From: Gammaproteobacteria bacterium
GTDB lineage: Bacteria > Pseudomonadota > Gammaproteobacteria > JABABF01
NCBI GenBank assembly: GCA_014238345.1
Contig: JABABF010000014.1
Location: 1 to 15,209 of the forward strand
Direction of reading: 5' to 3'
DNA length: 15,209 nt
Position numbers and translations under genes: made by a program. Below, piece after piece: positions 7,068 through 13,563 of this stretch. The notes below the pieces were generated by a model. It saw only the letters and a list, made by a program, of their open reading frames with translations, searched no databases and had not been told where the DNA came from. Numbering within the stretch: the stretch's first letter is position 1; the number at the start of each line of letters is the position of its first letter.

Positions 7068-7206
7068 AGCTAAACCACGCCATCACTTAAATCCCCGAAG
7101 CGACATTATAGAGGGCGGCGCAGCTGAGCAAATCACTGCAGAGCCAGCGCAATAGAGCCCATCAGGCACGAAGCCATTGGCACTTGACTTATCGCGTTGG
7201 GCTTAT
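7068..7206 (-). promoter_or_regulatory. serC-pheA spacer with a candidate promoter (TATAAT at 7105-7110)
   Basis: This is the only gap of more than 25 nt in the minus-strand block. Reading leftwards it holds a perfect TATAAT (plus-strand ATTATA, 7105-7110), striking in GC-rich DNA. The best -35 is weak: TTTGCT with a 16-nt spacer, 3 of 6 matches. A start about 7098 would give a leader of roughly 30 nt before the pheA GTG. It would drive pheA-hisC-tyrA-aroA-cmk-rpsA apart from gyrA-serC. AATAAGCCCA and TGGGCTCTATT form a loose inverted repeat earlier in the gap, but no T-tract follows, so I do not call a terminator. Confidence 0.45.
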
Positions 7207-8331
7207 TCAGCCCCGCCGTTGCTCAAAATTTTCCATAAAATCTACCAGCGCGTCGACTCCCTTCTCAGGTAGCCCGTTGTAGATGCAAGCACGCAGGCCA
7301 CCGACCGAGCGATGCCCGTTGAGGTTCAGCAAGCCTGCCGCCGTCGCCTCGCTCAAAAAATCCGCCTCCAACTCAGTCGCCGCCAGCGTGAACGGCACAC
7401 TGGTACACGAGCGACTGTCTGGATGCACTGCATTATCGTAAAAATCGCTCTGATCTAAAGCCGCATAGAGCTTCGCTGACTTGCGCTGACTGCTCTGCTC
7501 CAGCGCCATCAAACCGCCCTGCTCCAACATCCAGCGTAGCATCACGGCACAGAAATACCATGCGAAAACCGGCGGGGTGTTCTGCATTGATGCAGATTCA
7601 GCCGCGAGTTGATAGTGCAATACGCTCGGTGTCTCAATGCGCGCCCGCCCAAACAGCCCGCGCCGCACCAAAACCACTGTCAGCCCAGCAGGGCCGAGGT
7701 TTTTCTGAGCACAGGCGTAAACTGCCCCCAAGCGACTCCAGTCCACCGAGCGAGTCAGAAAATCCGAGGACATGTCGGCCACCAGCGGCACCGTCAACGG
7801 ATCGGCACCGGTGTGGGGAGCCTTGACAAACTGCAGGCCACCGATGGTCTCGTTGGCCGTGTAGTGTACATAGGCAGCATCGTCAGACGGTTGCCAATCC
7901 GATAAATCCACCAGCCCCGCTAGCGTGCCGCGCTGGCTACACGCCTCAATGATATGCGGCTCACAGTAGCGCCGAGCCTCTTTAATAGCACTCGCCGCCC
8001 AGTAGCCACTGTGCAAGTAGTCGGCGCTACTACCAGTACCAGTACCAGCACCAGTACCGGCCTCGCCAAGTAAATTCATCGGTACGGCGGCGAACTGCCC
8101 GCGCGCACCGCCCTGTAAAAACAACACCGCAAAATCCTCTGGCAAAGCCAGCAGGGTCCGCAGATCACGCTCGGCAGCTTGCGCTAGTTCCTGAAAAGCC
8201 GCCCCACGATGACTCACTTCCAACACCGAACTGCCGCCGCCCTGCCAGTCGAGAAACTCCTCACGAACTTGCTCTAGCACCACTTCAGGCAGGGTAGCGG
8301 GGCCAGCTGAAAAATTATAGGGACGACTCAT
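7207..8331 (-). CDS. serC: Phosphoserine aminotransferase
   Basis: PLP enzyme of serine synthesis (3-phosphohydroxypyruvate to phosphoserine). In proteobacteria it also works in the PLP pathway (the pdxF role). It has 374 residues against 362 in E. coli. Conserved blocks: YNFSAGPATLP (5-15), VLEVSHRG (36-43), GGARGQFAAVPMNLLG (74-89), SGYWAASAIKEA (108-119), HYTANETIGG (156-165), ADMSSDFLTR (185-194), AQKNLGPAGL (208-217; Lys210 carries PLP), NTPPVFAWY and GHRSVGGLRA. The start ATG at 8331 overlaps the gyrA TGA as ATGA, so it should be translationally coupled to gyrA; its own Shine-Dalgarno is weak. The extra length is mainly a Gly/Thr/Ala insertion at residues 91-102, encoded by a hexanucleotide repeat in what should be a surface loop after LLGE. 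Confidence 0.96.
   Translation of the reverse strand: MSRPYNFSAGPATLPEVVLEQVREEFLDWQGGGSSVLEVSHRGAAFQELAQAAERDLRTLLALPEDFAVLFLQGGARGQFAAVPMNLLGEAGTGAGTGTGSSADYLHSGYWAASAIKEARRYCEPHIIEACSQRGTLAGLVDLSDWQPSDDAAYVHYTANETIGGLQFVKAPHTGADPLTVPLVADMSSDFLTRSVDWSRLGAVYACAQKNLGPAGLTVVLVRRGLFGRARIETPSVLHYQLAAESASMQNTPPVFAWYFCAVMLRWMLEQGGLMALEQSSQRKSAKLYAALDQSDFYDNAVHPDSRSCTSVPFTLAATELEADFLSEATAAGLLNLNGHRSVGGLRACIYNGLPEKGVDALVDFMENFEQRRG
8032..8055 (-). repeat. Hexanucleotide tandem repeat inside serC
   Basis: ACCAGT occurs four times on the plus strand (third copy ACCAGC). On the coding strand the codons are GGT-ACT or GGT-GCT, giving Gly-Thr/Gly-Ala dipeptides around residues 92-100 of SerC. E. coli SerC has a much shorter loop here. 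Slippage would add or remove two residues without a frameshift. Confidence 0.85.
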
Positions 8332-10922
8332 GCACTGTCCACGACAGGAGCTGGCGGCGACTCCCCGTCATCGTCTACATCATCGACCACCGTGTCTTGC
8401 ATACAGGCCACATCCGCCACTTGTTCCTCACCACGCAGGCGGGCGATGCGCACCCCAGAAGCACCGCGCCCCAACACTGGCACCTCGTCGATGCGTATCC
8501 GTAGCAAAGTTCCCCGATCGCTGACCACTAGAGCCTCGGCTCCCGGCGGCACCAGTAGCACTGAGACCAACGCGCCGTTGCGCTTGCCGACGCGCATTGC
8601 TATCACCCCCTGACCCCCGCGATGACGGCAGGGAAAATCGCCGGGACGCAACCGCTTGCCGTAGCCAGCCCGCGTGATAGAGATAAGTGTGGTCTCGTCA
8701 TCTACCGGCTCTGGCACCATCGCCACCAAGCGCTCGCCAGGCGGCAGACGCAGACCGATCACACCACGTGCCGGGCGCCCTTGAGAGCGCACCTCCGCAG
8801 TAGAAAAGCGCAGTCCCTTGCCGTTGCTGCCAAACATCATCAGCCTCTCATCGGCCTCGCTCAGCCGTGCCGCCACCAGCTGATCGCCGGGCAACAGACC
8901 GATGGCGCGCACACCCTTTGCGCGCTGATTAGAGAAAGCGCGTAGCGGAACTTTTTTAATCCTCCCTCTCGCCGTGGCCAACAGCACCCAACCGGGCACC
9001 TCAAAAGATGACACGGGCAACAGGGTGGTCACCCGCTCGCCATCGGCCAACGACAGCAAATTGACCAGTGGACGACCGCGAGTGCCGCGCGAAGCCATCG
9101 GGATGCGGTAGACCTTGAGCCAATAAACACGACCATGGTCACTAAAGCACAGCAGGGTGTCGTGGCTGCGCGCCACCAACAGCGTCGCCATCAGGTCTGC
9201 GTCACCGACACCGGCACCTCGCTTACCAGTGCCACCACGGCGCTGAGCGCGGAACTCATCCGGTGATTGAGCCAGAGCGTAGCCATCGTGGCTGACAGTG
9301 ACGATGCGAGCCTCATCTGGAATTAGATCTTCCTCTTCCAAATCCTCTTGGTTCTCCATCAACTCAGTGCGCCGCTTGTCGCCGTAGCGCTCAAGCAAAT
9401 CAGTCAACTCGGCGTGCAACACCGAGGTCAGCCGATCGGGCTCGCGCAGGATTTCCAGAAAACCACCGATCTCGTCAATCTTTTTGTGGTACTCATTGAG
9501 GATTTTTCCCTGCTCCAAACCGGTCAGGCGCTGCAGTCGAAGCTCTAAAATGGCATTGGCTTGAGGTTCTGATAGATGATATTCAGCGAGTGCCTTGGCA
9601 GGCGGCGACAGCGTAGCGGCGCTGAGCTCATCCAGCAACAGCGCCGGATCGGCCAGCTCGGCAGCAGGACGAGGCCAGCTGCGCTCCATTAGTAGCTCGC
9701 GCGCCGCTGGCGGCGACGGGGCACTGCGGATCAACTCGACCACGATATCAATATTGGCCGAGGAAACCAACAGCCCCTCTAACAGCCGTGCCCGCAACCG
9801 CGCCTTGCGCAACAAGTGCAGGGAGCGCCGCGTGATCACTTCCCGACGATGCTCTAGGAAATACTCCAGCAGCTGCTTCAAATTACAACGCTGCGGCACT
9901 CCCTCCACCAAGGCCACCATATTGATGCCAAACGACACCTCCATCGGAGTCAGCGCATAGAGGCAGTTGAGCAACACCTCCCCTACTTCGCCGCGCCGCA
10001 GCTCGATGACAATGCGGATACCGTCTTTATCGGATTCGTCGCGCAGCTCACTGATCCCCGTCAATTTGCGCGCCCGCACTAACATGGCAATGCGCTCCAC
10101 CAAGCGCGCTTTGTTCACTTGATAAGGAATCTCACTGACAACAATACACTGACGTCCGCTGGCACCAGCGAGGTCTTGTACCTCGGCGCGGGCGCGGATG
10201 CGCATGCTACCGCGGCCTTCCCGGTAAGCTCGGCGAATACCGGCACAGCCATTGATAATGCCAGCGGTGGGCAGATCCGGCCCGGGGAGATATTCCATCA
10301 GCTGCTCGCAATCCAAACTCGGGTCATCGAGCAGGGCTAGGCAGGCGGTGGTGACCTCAGCTAAATTATGTGGCGGAATGTTGGTTGCCATGCCAACGGC
10401 AATGCCAGAGCTGCCATTGACCAGTAGATTGGGCACCCGCGCCGGCATCACGGTCGGCATCTGCTCAGTGGCATCGTAGTTGGGAGTGAAATCGACAGTG
10501 TCGTGCTCTAGGTCGGCCAATAGCTCGCCAGCTAGGCGCGTCATACGCACCTCGGTGTAGCGCATTGCGGCCGGAGCATCGCCATCCACCGAACCGAAGT
10601 TCCCCTGCCCATCTACCAAGAGATAGCGCAAGGAAAAGGGCTGTGCCATACGCACGATGGCATCGTAGACAGCGGAATCGCCGTGGGGATGATATTTGCC
10701 GATCACATCACCAACGACACGAGCTGATTTTTTGTAAGACTCGTTGAAGCCGTTATTCAGCTCACGCATCGCAAATAGGACACGGCGGTGCACAGGTTTG
10801 AGCCCATCGCGTGCATCGGGCAGAGCGCGCCCGACGATGACGCTCATCGCGTAGTCGAGATAGGACCGGCGCAGTTCGTCCTCAATACTGACCGGCTGGA
10901 TGTCCCTAGCAAATTCCGCCAT
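8328..10922 (-). CDS. gyrA: DNA gyrase subunit A
   Basis: Breakage-reunion subunit of gyrase (A2B2), which supercoils DNA with ATP. It has 864 residues (E. coli 875) from ATG 10922; a TTG directly before it also reads in frame. With the ATG start, numbering equals E. coli: catalytic Tyr122 in MRYTE, Ser83 and Asp87 both wild type in the quinolone region, and the GyrA box at 560-566. The N-terminal half runs to about 520, followed by the beta-pinwheel C-terminal domain with repeated blades and an Asp/Glu-rich tail (DDVDDDGE). The box reads QRRGGTG, with Thr where Lys or Arg is usual. GGAG lies only 3 nt before the ATG. The TGA stop overlaps the serC ATG (ATGA), an intimate link to an amino-acid gene. 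Confidence 0.98.
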   Translation of the reverse strand: MAEFARDIQPVSIEDELRRSYLDYAMSVIVGRALPDARDGLKPVHRRVLFAMRELNNGFNESYKKSARVVGDVIGKYHPHGDSAVYDAIVRMAQPFSLRYLLVDGQGNFGSVDGDAPAAMRYTEVRMTRLAGELLADLEHDTVDFTPNYDATEQMPTVMPARVPNLLVNGSSGIAVGMATNIPPHNLAEVTTACLALLDDPSLDCEQLMEYLPGPDLPTAGIINGCAGIRRAYREGRGSMRIRARAEVQDLAGASGRQCIVVSEIPYQVNKARLVERIAMLVRARKLTGISELRDESDKDGIRIVIELRRGEVGEVLLNCLYALTPMEVSFGINMVALVEGVPQRCNLKQLLEYFLEHRREVITRRSLHLLRKARLRARLLEGLLVSSANIDIVVELIRSAPSPPAARELLMERSWPRPAAELADPALLLDELSAATLSPPAKALAEYHLSEPQANAILELRLQRLTGLEQGKILNEYHKKIDEIGGFLEILREPDRLTSVLHAELTDLLERYGDKRRTELMENQEDLEEEDLIPDEARIVTVSHDGYALAQSPDEFRAQRRGGTGKRGAGVGDADLMATLLVARSHDTLLCFSDHGRVYWLKVYRIPMASRGTRGRPLVNLLSLADGERVTTLLPVSSFEVPGWVLLATARGRIKKVPLRAFSNQRAKGVRAIGLLPGDQLVAARLSEADERLMMFGSNGKGLRFSTAEVRSQGRPARGVIGLRLPPGERLVAMVPEPVDDETTLISITRAGYGKRLRPGDFPCRHRGGQGVIAMRVGKRNGALVSVLLVPPGAEALVVSDRGTLLRIRIDEVPVLGRGASGVRIARLRGEEQVADVACMQDTVVDDVDDDGESPPAPVVDSA

Positions 10923-11005
10923 CAACTCCGATAAAAAGTGGCTAAATGGGGAGGTGGGAGCAGGGCAGTCAAGTCACCGCACACAGCACGCAACAACAGT
11001 TAAAC

Positions 11006-11011
11006 ATAATA
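11006..11011 (-). promoter_or_regulatory. Candidate -10 element for gyrA
   Basis: TATTAT on the minus strand (5 of 6 to TATAAT) lies about 85 nt before the gyrA ATG, in the most AT-rich part of the gap. No good -35 is found at 16-18 nt (for example TCATTG at 16), so this is tentative. A TTGACT nearer the gene (about 10966) lacks a matching -10. Confidence 0.3.
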
Positions 11012-11159
11012 ACATAGACGCGCTCTGCAATGAGCTATTTCAATGCCATGATCCACCTGTTGCCACCAGAGCTGTAGTGCCCCAGCCATGGACTCTCCCC
11101 ACAGTCTGTCAGATATTGTGCCCACGACTCTGATAGCCTAAGCCGATCGCCACACCACG

Positions 11160-11224
11160 AGCCAGCTGGCTAGCTGCTCAAGTAGCAGCATCCGATGCCA
11201 GTCAAATAAATTGGCAATGCATCG
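11160..11224. repeat. Palindrome cluster in the gyrA-ypjD spacer
   Basis: Within 65 bp there are a perfect 12-bp palindrome AGCCAGCTGGCT (11160-11171), a hairpin GCTGCT-5 nt-AGCAGC (11173-11189), GCATC-C-GATGC (11188-11198), and CGATGC (11193-11198) pairing with GCATCG (11219-11224). The last two compete for the same bases, so alternative folds are possible. No T-tract follows on either strand, so this is not a standard terminator. Confidence 0.7.
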
Positions 11225-11323
11225 TCCATAAGCTGGGTGCCGATCGCCATGCCGCAGGCCATGCGAGCCAAGCTACAGCTCAGGACAGCCGGCCAGTGCC
11301 AACGGCGCGTTACAATCGTTACT

Positions 11324-12112
11324 ATGCAATATGCCTGCGCTGCCATCACCGCTCTCTACATCGCCATCGCCACCACGCAGGGCTTGGCGCTGTGGCGCAC
11401 CCCCTCATACCGCATCGCACCATGGCTGGCCACTCTTGGTGTACTCGCCATACTCGGCAATGCCGCCGCGCTGTGGTGGCAAGTGGCGACACCCGCTGGC
11501 CCGGCGCTGGGTAGCATCGCCGCCCTCTCACTGTTCCTGTGTGCCAGTTGTGCGGTGGCCTTGGCCTACAGCCGATTGCGTCCCTCGGTCGATCGTCTGT
11601 TACTCGTCCTCTACCCACTGGCAGCGCTGGCGTTGGCGCTGATGGCGGCAGTGCCGAGCGAGCAACCCCCATATGCCTGGCCGGGTGGCCTCCCTCTACA
11701 CATCACTTTGTCCGCGCTGGCTTTTGCGTTACTCGGCATCGCCTCCCTGCAACTGCTCTGCCTGCGCCACTTGGAAGGGCGGCTCAAACAACATCGACTC
11801 GGCGGACTACTGCCTTACCTGCCACCGCTACAAAGCCAACGCGAGATTGCCGACCAGGCCTTGATACTGGGGACTGGGCTATTGCTGGCAGCACTGCTGA
11901 GTGGAGCCCTATTTCTGCCGCAAGGACTAGTAGCAGATGGTCACCTAGCATGGAAAAGCCTCTGCTCAGTCATCGCGCTAACACTCTATGGCACACTGCT
12001 ACTACTGCGCCGCCACCACCACATTGGACGGCTCAGCGACGCGCTGATGATCAGTGGCTTCAGCTGCCTGTTGGTAGGCTATTTCGGTAGCCGTCTAGGC
12101 ATCTCACTCTAA
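11324..12112 (+). CDS. ypjD: YpjD-like inner membrane protein, cytochrome c assembly (CcmF/CcsA) family
   Basis: Predicted 262-residue polytopic membrane protein. I count about eight hydrophobic stretches, starting with the first helix right after MQYACAAITALYIAIATT. The end, GYFGSRLG, matches the AYFGSR end of E. coli YpjD, and LPLHITLSALAFALLGIASL matches its LVHIGLS helix. His residues at LPLH, GHLAW and RRHHHIG are candidate haem or metal ligands. The family handles haem in cytochrome c biogenesis, but YpjD itself has no settled function. The ATG at 11324 starts directly at helix 1; an in-frame GTG at 11237 would add 29 polar residues and is less likely. There is no clear Shine-Dalgarno. 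In E. coli and Pseudomonas ypjD stands next to yfjD, as here, but divergent from ffh rather than gyrA. Confidence 0.85.
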   Translation: MQYACAAITALYIAIATTQGLALWRTPSYRIAPWLATLGVLAILGNAAALWWQVATPAGPALGSIAALSLFLCASCAVALAYSRLRPSVDRLLLVLYPLAALALALMAAVPSEQPPYAWPGGLPLHITLSALAFALLGIASLQLLCLRHLEGRLKQHRLGGLLPYLPPLQSQREIADQALILGTGLLLAALLSGALFLPQGLVADGHLAWKSLCSVIALTLYGTLLLLRRHHHIGRLSDALMISGFSCLLVGYFGSRLGISL

Positions 12113-12219
12113 CTCTAATTTGTGCTATCAGTGCCAATCAGCACTTGCCAGCCACGCGCCGCATAGTGCATCATTAAAGCCCCTCTCGGCACTGGTGCCA
12201 TCGCGCCCCTGAACCTCTT
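12113..12219 (+). other. ypjD-yfjD spacer with small hairpins
   Basis: The 107-nt gap contains AGTGC-6 nt-GCACT (12130-12145), alternatively GTGCT pairing with AGCAC (12122-12144), and GGCAC-TG-GTGCC (12188-12199) about 20 nt before the yfjD start. No T-run follows, so the two genes may be co-transcribed. The second hairpin could affect initiation, which is speculative. Confidence 0.35.
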
Positions 12220-13563
12220 TTGAGCGAACTATCCTACGGCTCGCTGGCCCTTTCCTTGGGCGGCCTGTTGCTGTTATCTGCGTTCTTTTCCAGTGCTGAA
12301 ACCGCAATGCTGGCACTGGATCGCTATCGCCTCAAGGCGCTGGTGCACGACGGACACCGCGGGGCGCAGCGCGCCAACCGCCTATTGCGCCGCAAAGATC
12401 GACTGCTCGGGCTCATCCTGCTCGGCAATAATCTGGTCAATATCAGCGCCTCGGCAATCACCACCCTGTTAGCCCTCAACTTATTTGGTGACAAGGGAGT
12501 GATCATCGCGACCATCGCACTGACGCTGATCATCATTATCTTTGCCGAGATCGGCCCCAAAACTGCCGCCGCCCTGCACCCAGAAAGCTTTGCCTATCCA
12601 GCGAGCTTTGTGCTAGTACCGCTGATGTATTTGCTGTGGCCTGCCGTGTGGATACTGAACACATTGAGCAATTTCATGCTCGGCTTGTTCGGGGTCGACC
12701 CGGAGCGACACGGCGATAGCGAAAGCACTCTGGGGCGGGAAGAGCTGCGCATCCTGCTTTTGGATCCAGACAATCAGTCCCTGCCACAAGTACATCGCGA
12801 ACTGTTGCTCAACCTGCTGAATTTGGAACACACCACAGTCGACCACATCATGGTGCCGCGCAGCGAAGTGTGCAGTATTGATATGAACGCCGACCGGCAG
12901 GAATTTGATCGCCAGCTGAGCGAGAGCCGTCTGACTGAAGTGCCATTGCATCTCAAACAACCCGAAAACATCGTCGGCGTACTCAACCTGCGCGATGTGC
13001 CCAAGTTGCTCGAAGGGTCATGGAATATGCGACAGTTGCGGAAAATTATTAAAAAACCCTATTTCATCCCCGAAGGCACTCCGCTACTCGCGCAGCTGAT
13101 GGCATTTCGAGACCATAGTAGCCACACAGGTTTCGTCGTCGACGAATACGGGGTCTTTCAGGGCATAGTCACCCTACATGACATCCTTGAAGAGGTGGTT
13201 GGTGAAATGAGCCTGGGTAGCGACCCTCGGCTGGCCATTGTCTACCCGCAAGCTGATGGCAGCCATATTATTGATGCCAGTGCCTCGGTGCACGACATCA
13301 ACCGCTGCCTGCACTGGAAATTGCCGACCGATGGCCCCAATACACTCAACGGACTGATCATTGAGCGCATGGAACTGATGCCCAAGCTCGGCTTGGGTTG
13401 CCGCCTGGGGGACTATGTCGTCGAAGAAATCATCAATGTGCGCGACAACGTCGTGCAACGCGCACGGCTCAAGGAACTGCCAATCAGCAATGAAACAGCG
13501 ACTGTGCCAGCAGGTGTTGAGAGCAACACTCCCAATCACTCAGTCGGCGGCAACAGTCGCTGA
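12220..13563 (+). CDS. yfjD: CNNM/CBS/CorC-type membrane protein, putative Mg2+/Co2+ transporter (CorB/YfjD)
   Basis: Predicted 447-residue ion transporter. The N-terminal CNNM (DUF21) membrane domain (about 1-185) has FSSAETAMLALDRYRLK (23-39), LLGNNLVNISASA (67-79) and FAEIGPKTAA (108-117), all matching E. coli YfjD closely. A CBS pair follows (about 207-328; DHIMVPRSEV, then YFIPEGTPLLAQL and FVVDEYGVFQGIVTLHDILEE), then a CorC/HlyC domain (about 338-418; DGSHIIDASASVHDIN, LNGLIIE, GCRLGDYVVE). CBS domains of this family bind adenine nucleotides and gate transport. The start is TTG at 12220: in-frame TAA at 12175, no ATG or GTG between, and the next ATG is inside the membrane domain. No good Shine-Dalgarno is visible. 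It follows ypjD as in E. coli. Its last 24 bases overlap the end of the convergent acyl-CoA synthetase gene. Confidence 0.93.
   Translation: MSELSYGSLALSLGGLLLLSAFFSSAETAMLALDRYRLKALVHDGHRGAQRANRLLRRKDRLLGLILLGNNLVNISASAITTLLALNLFGDKGVIIATIALTLIIIIFAEIGPKTAAALHPESFAYPASFVLVPLMYLLWPAVWILNTLSNFMLGLFGVDPERHGDSESTLGREELRILLLDPDNQSLPQVHRELLLNLLNLEHTTVDHIMVPRSEVCSIDMNADRQEFDRQLSESRLTEVPLHLKQPENIVGVLNLRDVPKLLEGSWNMRQLRKIIKKPYFIPEGTPLLAQLMAFRDHSSHTGFVVDEYGVFQGIVTLHDILEEVVGEMSLGSDPRLAIVYPQADGSHIIDASASVHDINRCLHWKLPTDGPNTLNGLIIERMELMPKLGLGCRLGDYVVEEIINVRDNVVQRARLKELPISNETATVPAGVESNTPNHSVGGNSR

Larger units (their letters stand above)
10923..11323. other. Divergent intergenic region between gyrA and ypjD, no convincing gene
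   Basis: These 401 bases separate gyrA (leftwards) and ypjD (rightwards). The part next to gyrA is relatively AT-rich (about 10990-11045) and should hold its promoter. The middle has a run of palindromes (11160-11224). GCCGATCGCCA occurs twice, at 11142-11152 and 11239-11249. Short frames exist, including an in-frame GTG at 11237 that would extend ypjD by 29 residues, but none looks like protein. I found no tRNA, 4.5S-like or other known RNA. Confidence 0.7.

Noticed and set aside
7054..7083. A nine-codon frame (MAWFSCVGC) just before and across the pheA start, possibly a leader peptide
   Set aside because: It has one Phe and one Trp only, no run of Phe codons, and no terminator/antiterminator pair follows, so it does not fit a pheL-type attenuator. 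Coupling to pheA remains possible but unsupported.
7140..7206. Terminator after serC (AGCCCA with TGGGCT)
   Set aside because: The loop is about 40 nt and no T-tract follows on the transcribed strand.
10660..10690. Quinolone-resistance changes in GyrA
   Set aside because: Ser83 and Asp87 are both the sensitive wild-type residues.
10900..11133. Small plus-strand frame overlapping the gyrA start
   Set aside because: It has no ribosome site, unremarkable composition and begins inside gyrA, so chance is the better explanation.
11237..11323. A longer YpjD beginning at GTG 11237
   Set aside because: The extra 29 residues are polar and lie before the first membrane helix, where YpjD proteins normally start.
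11308..11326. TACAAT 7 nt before the ypjD ATG, suggesting a leaderless transcript
   Set aside because: No acceptable -35 lies 16-18 nt upstream (GCCGGC or similar), and one 5-of-6 hexamer is too common to rely on.
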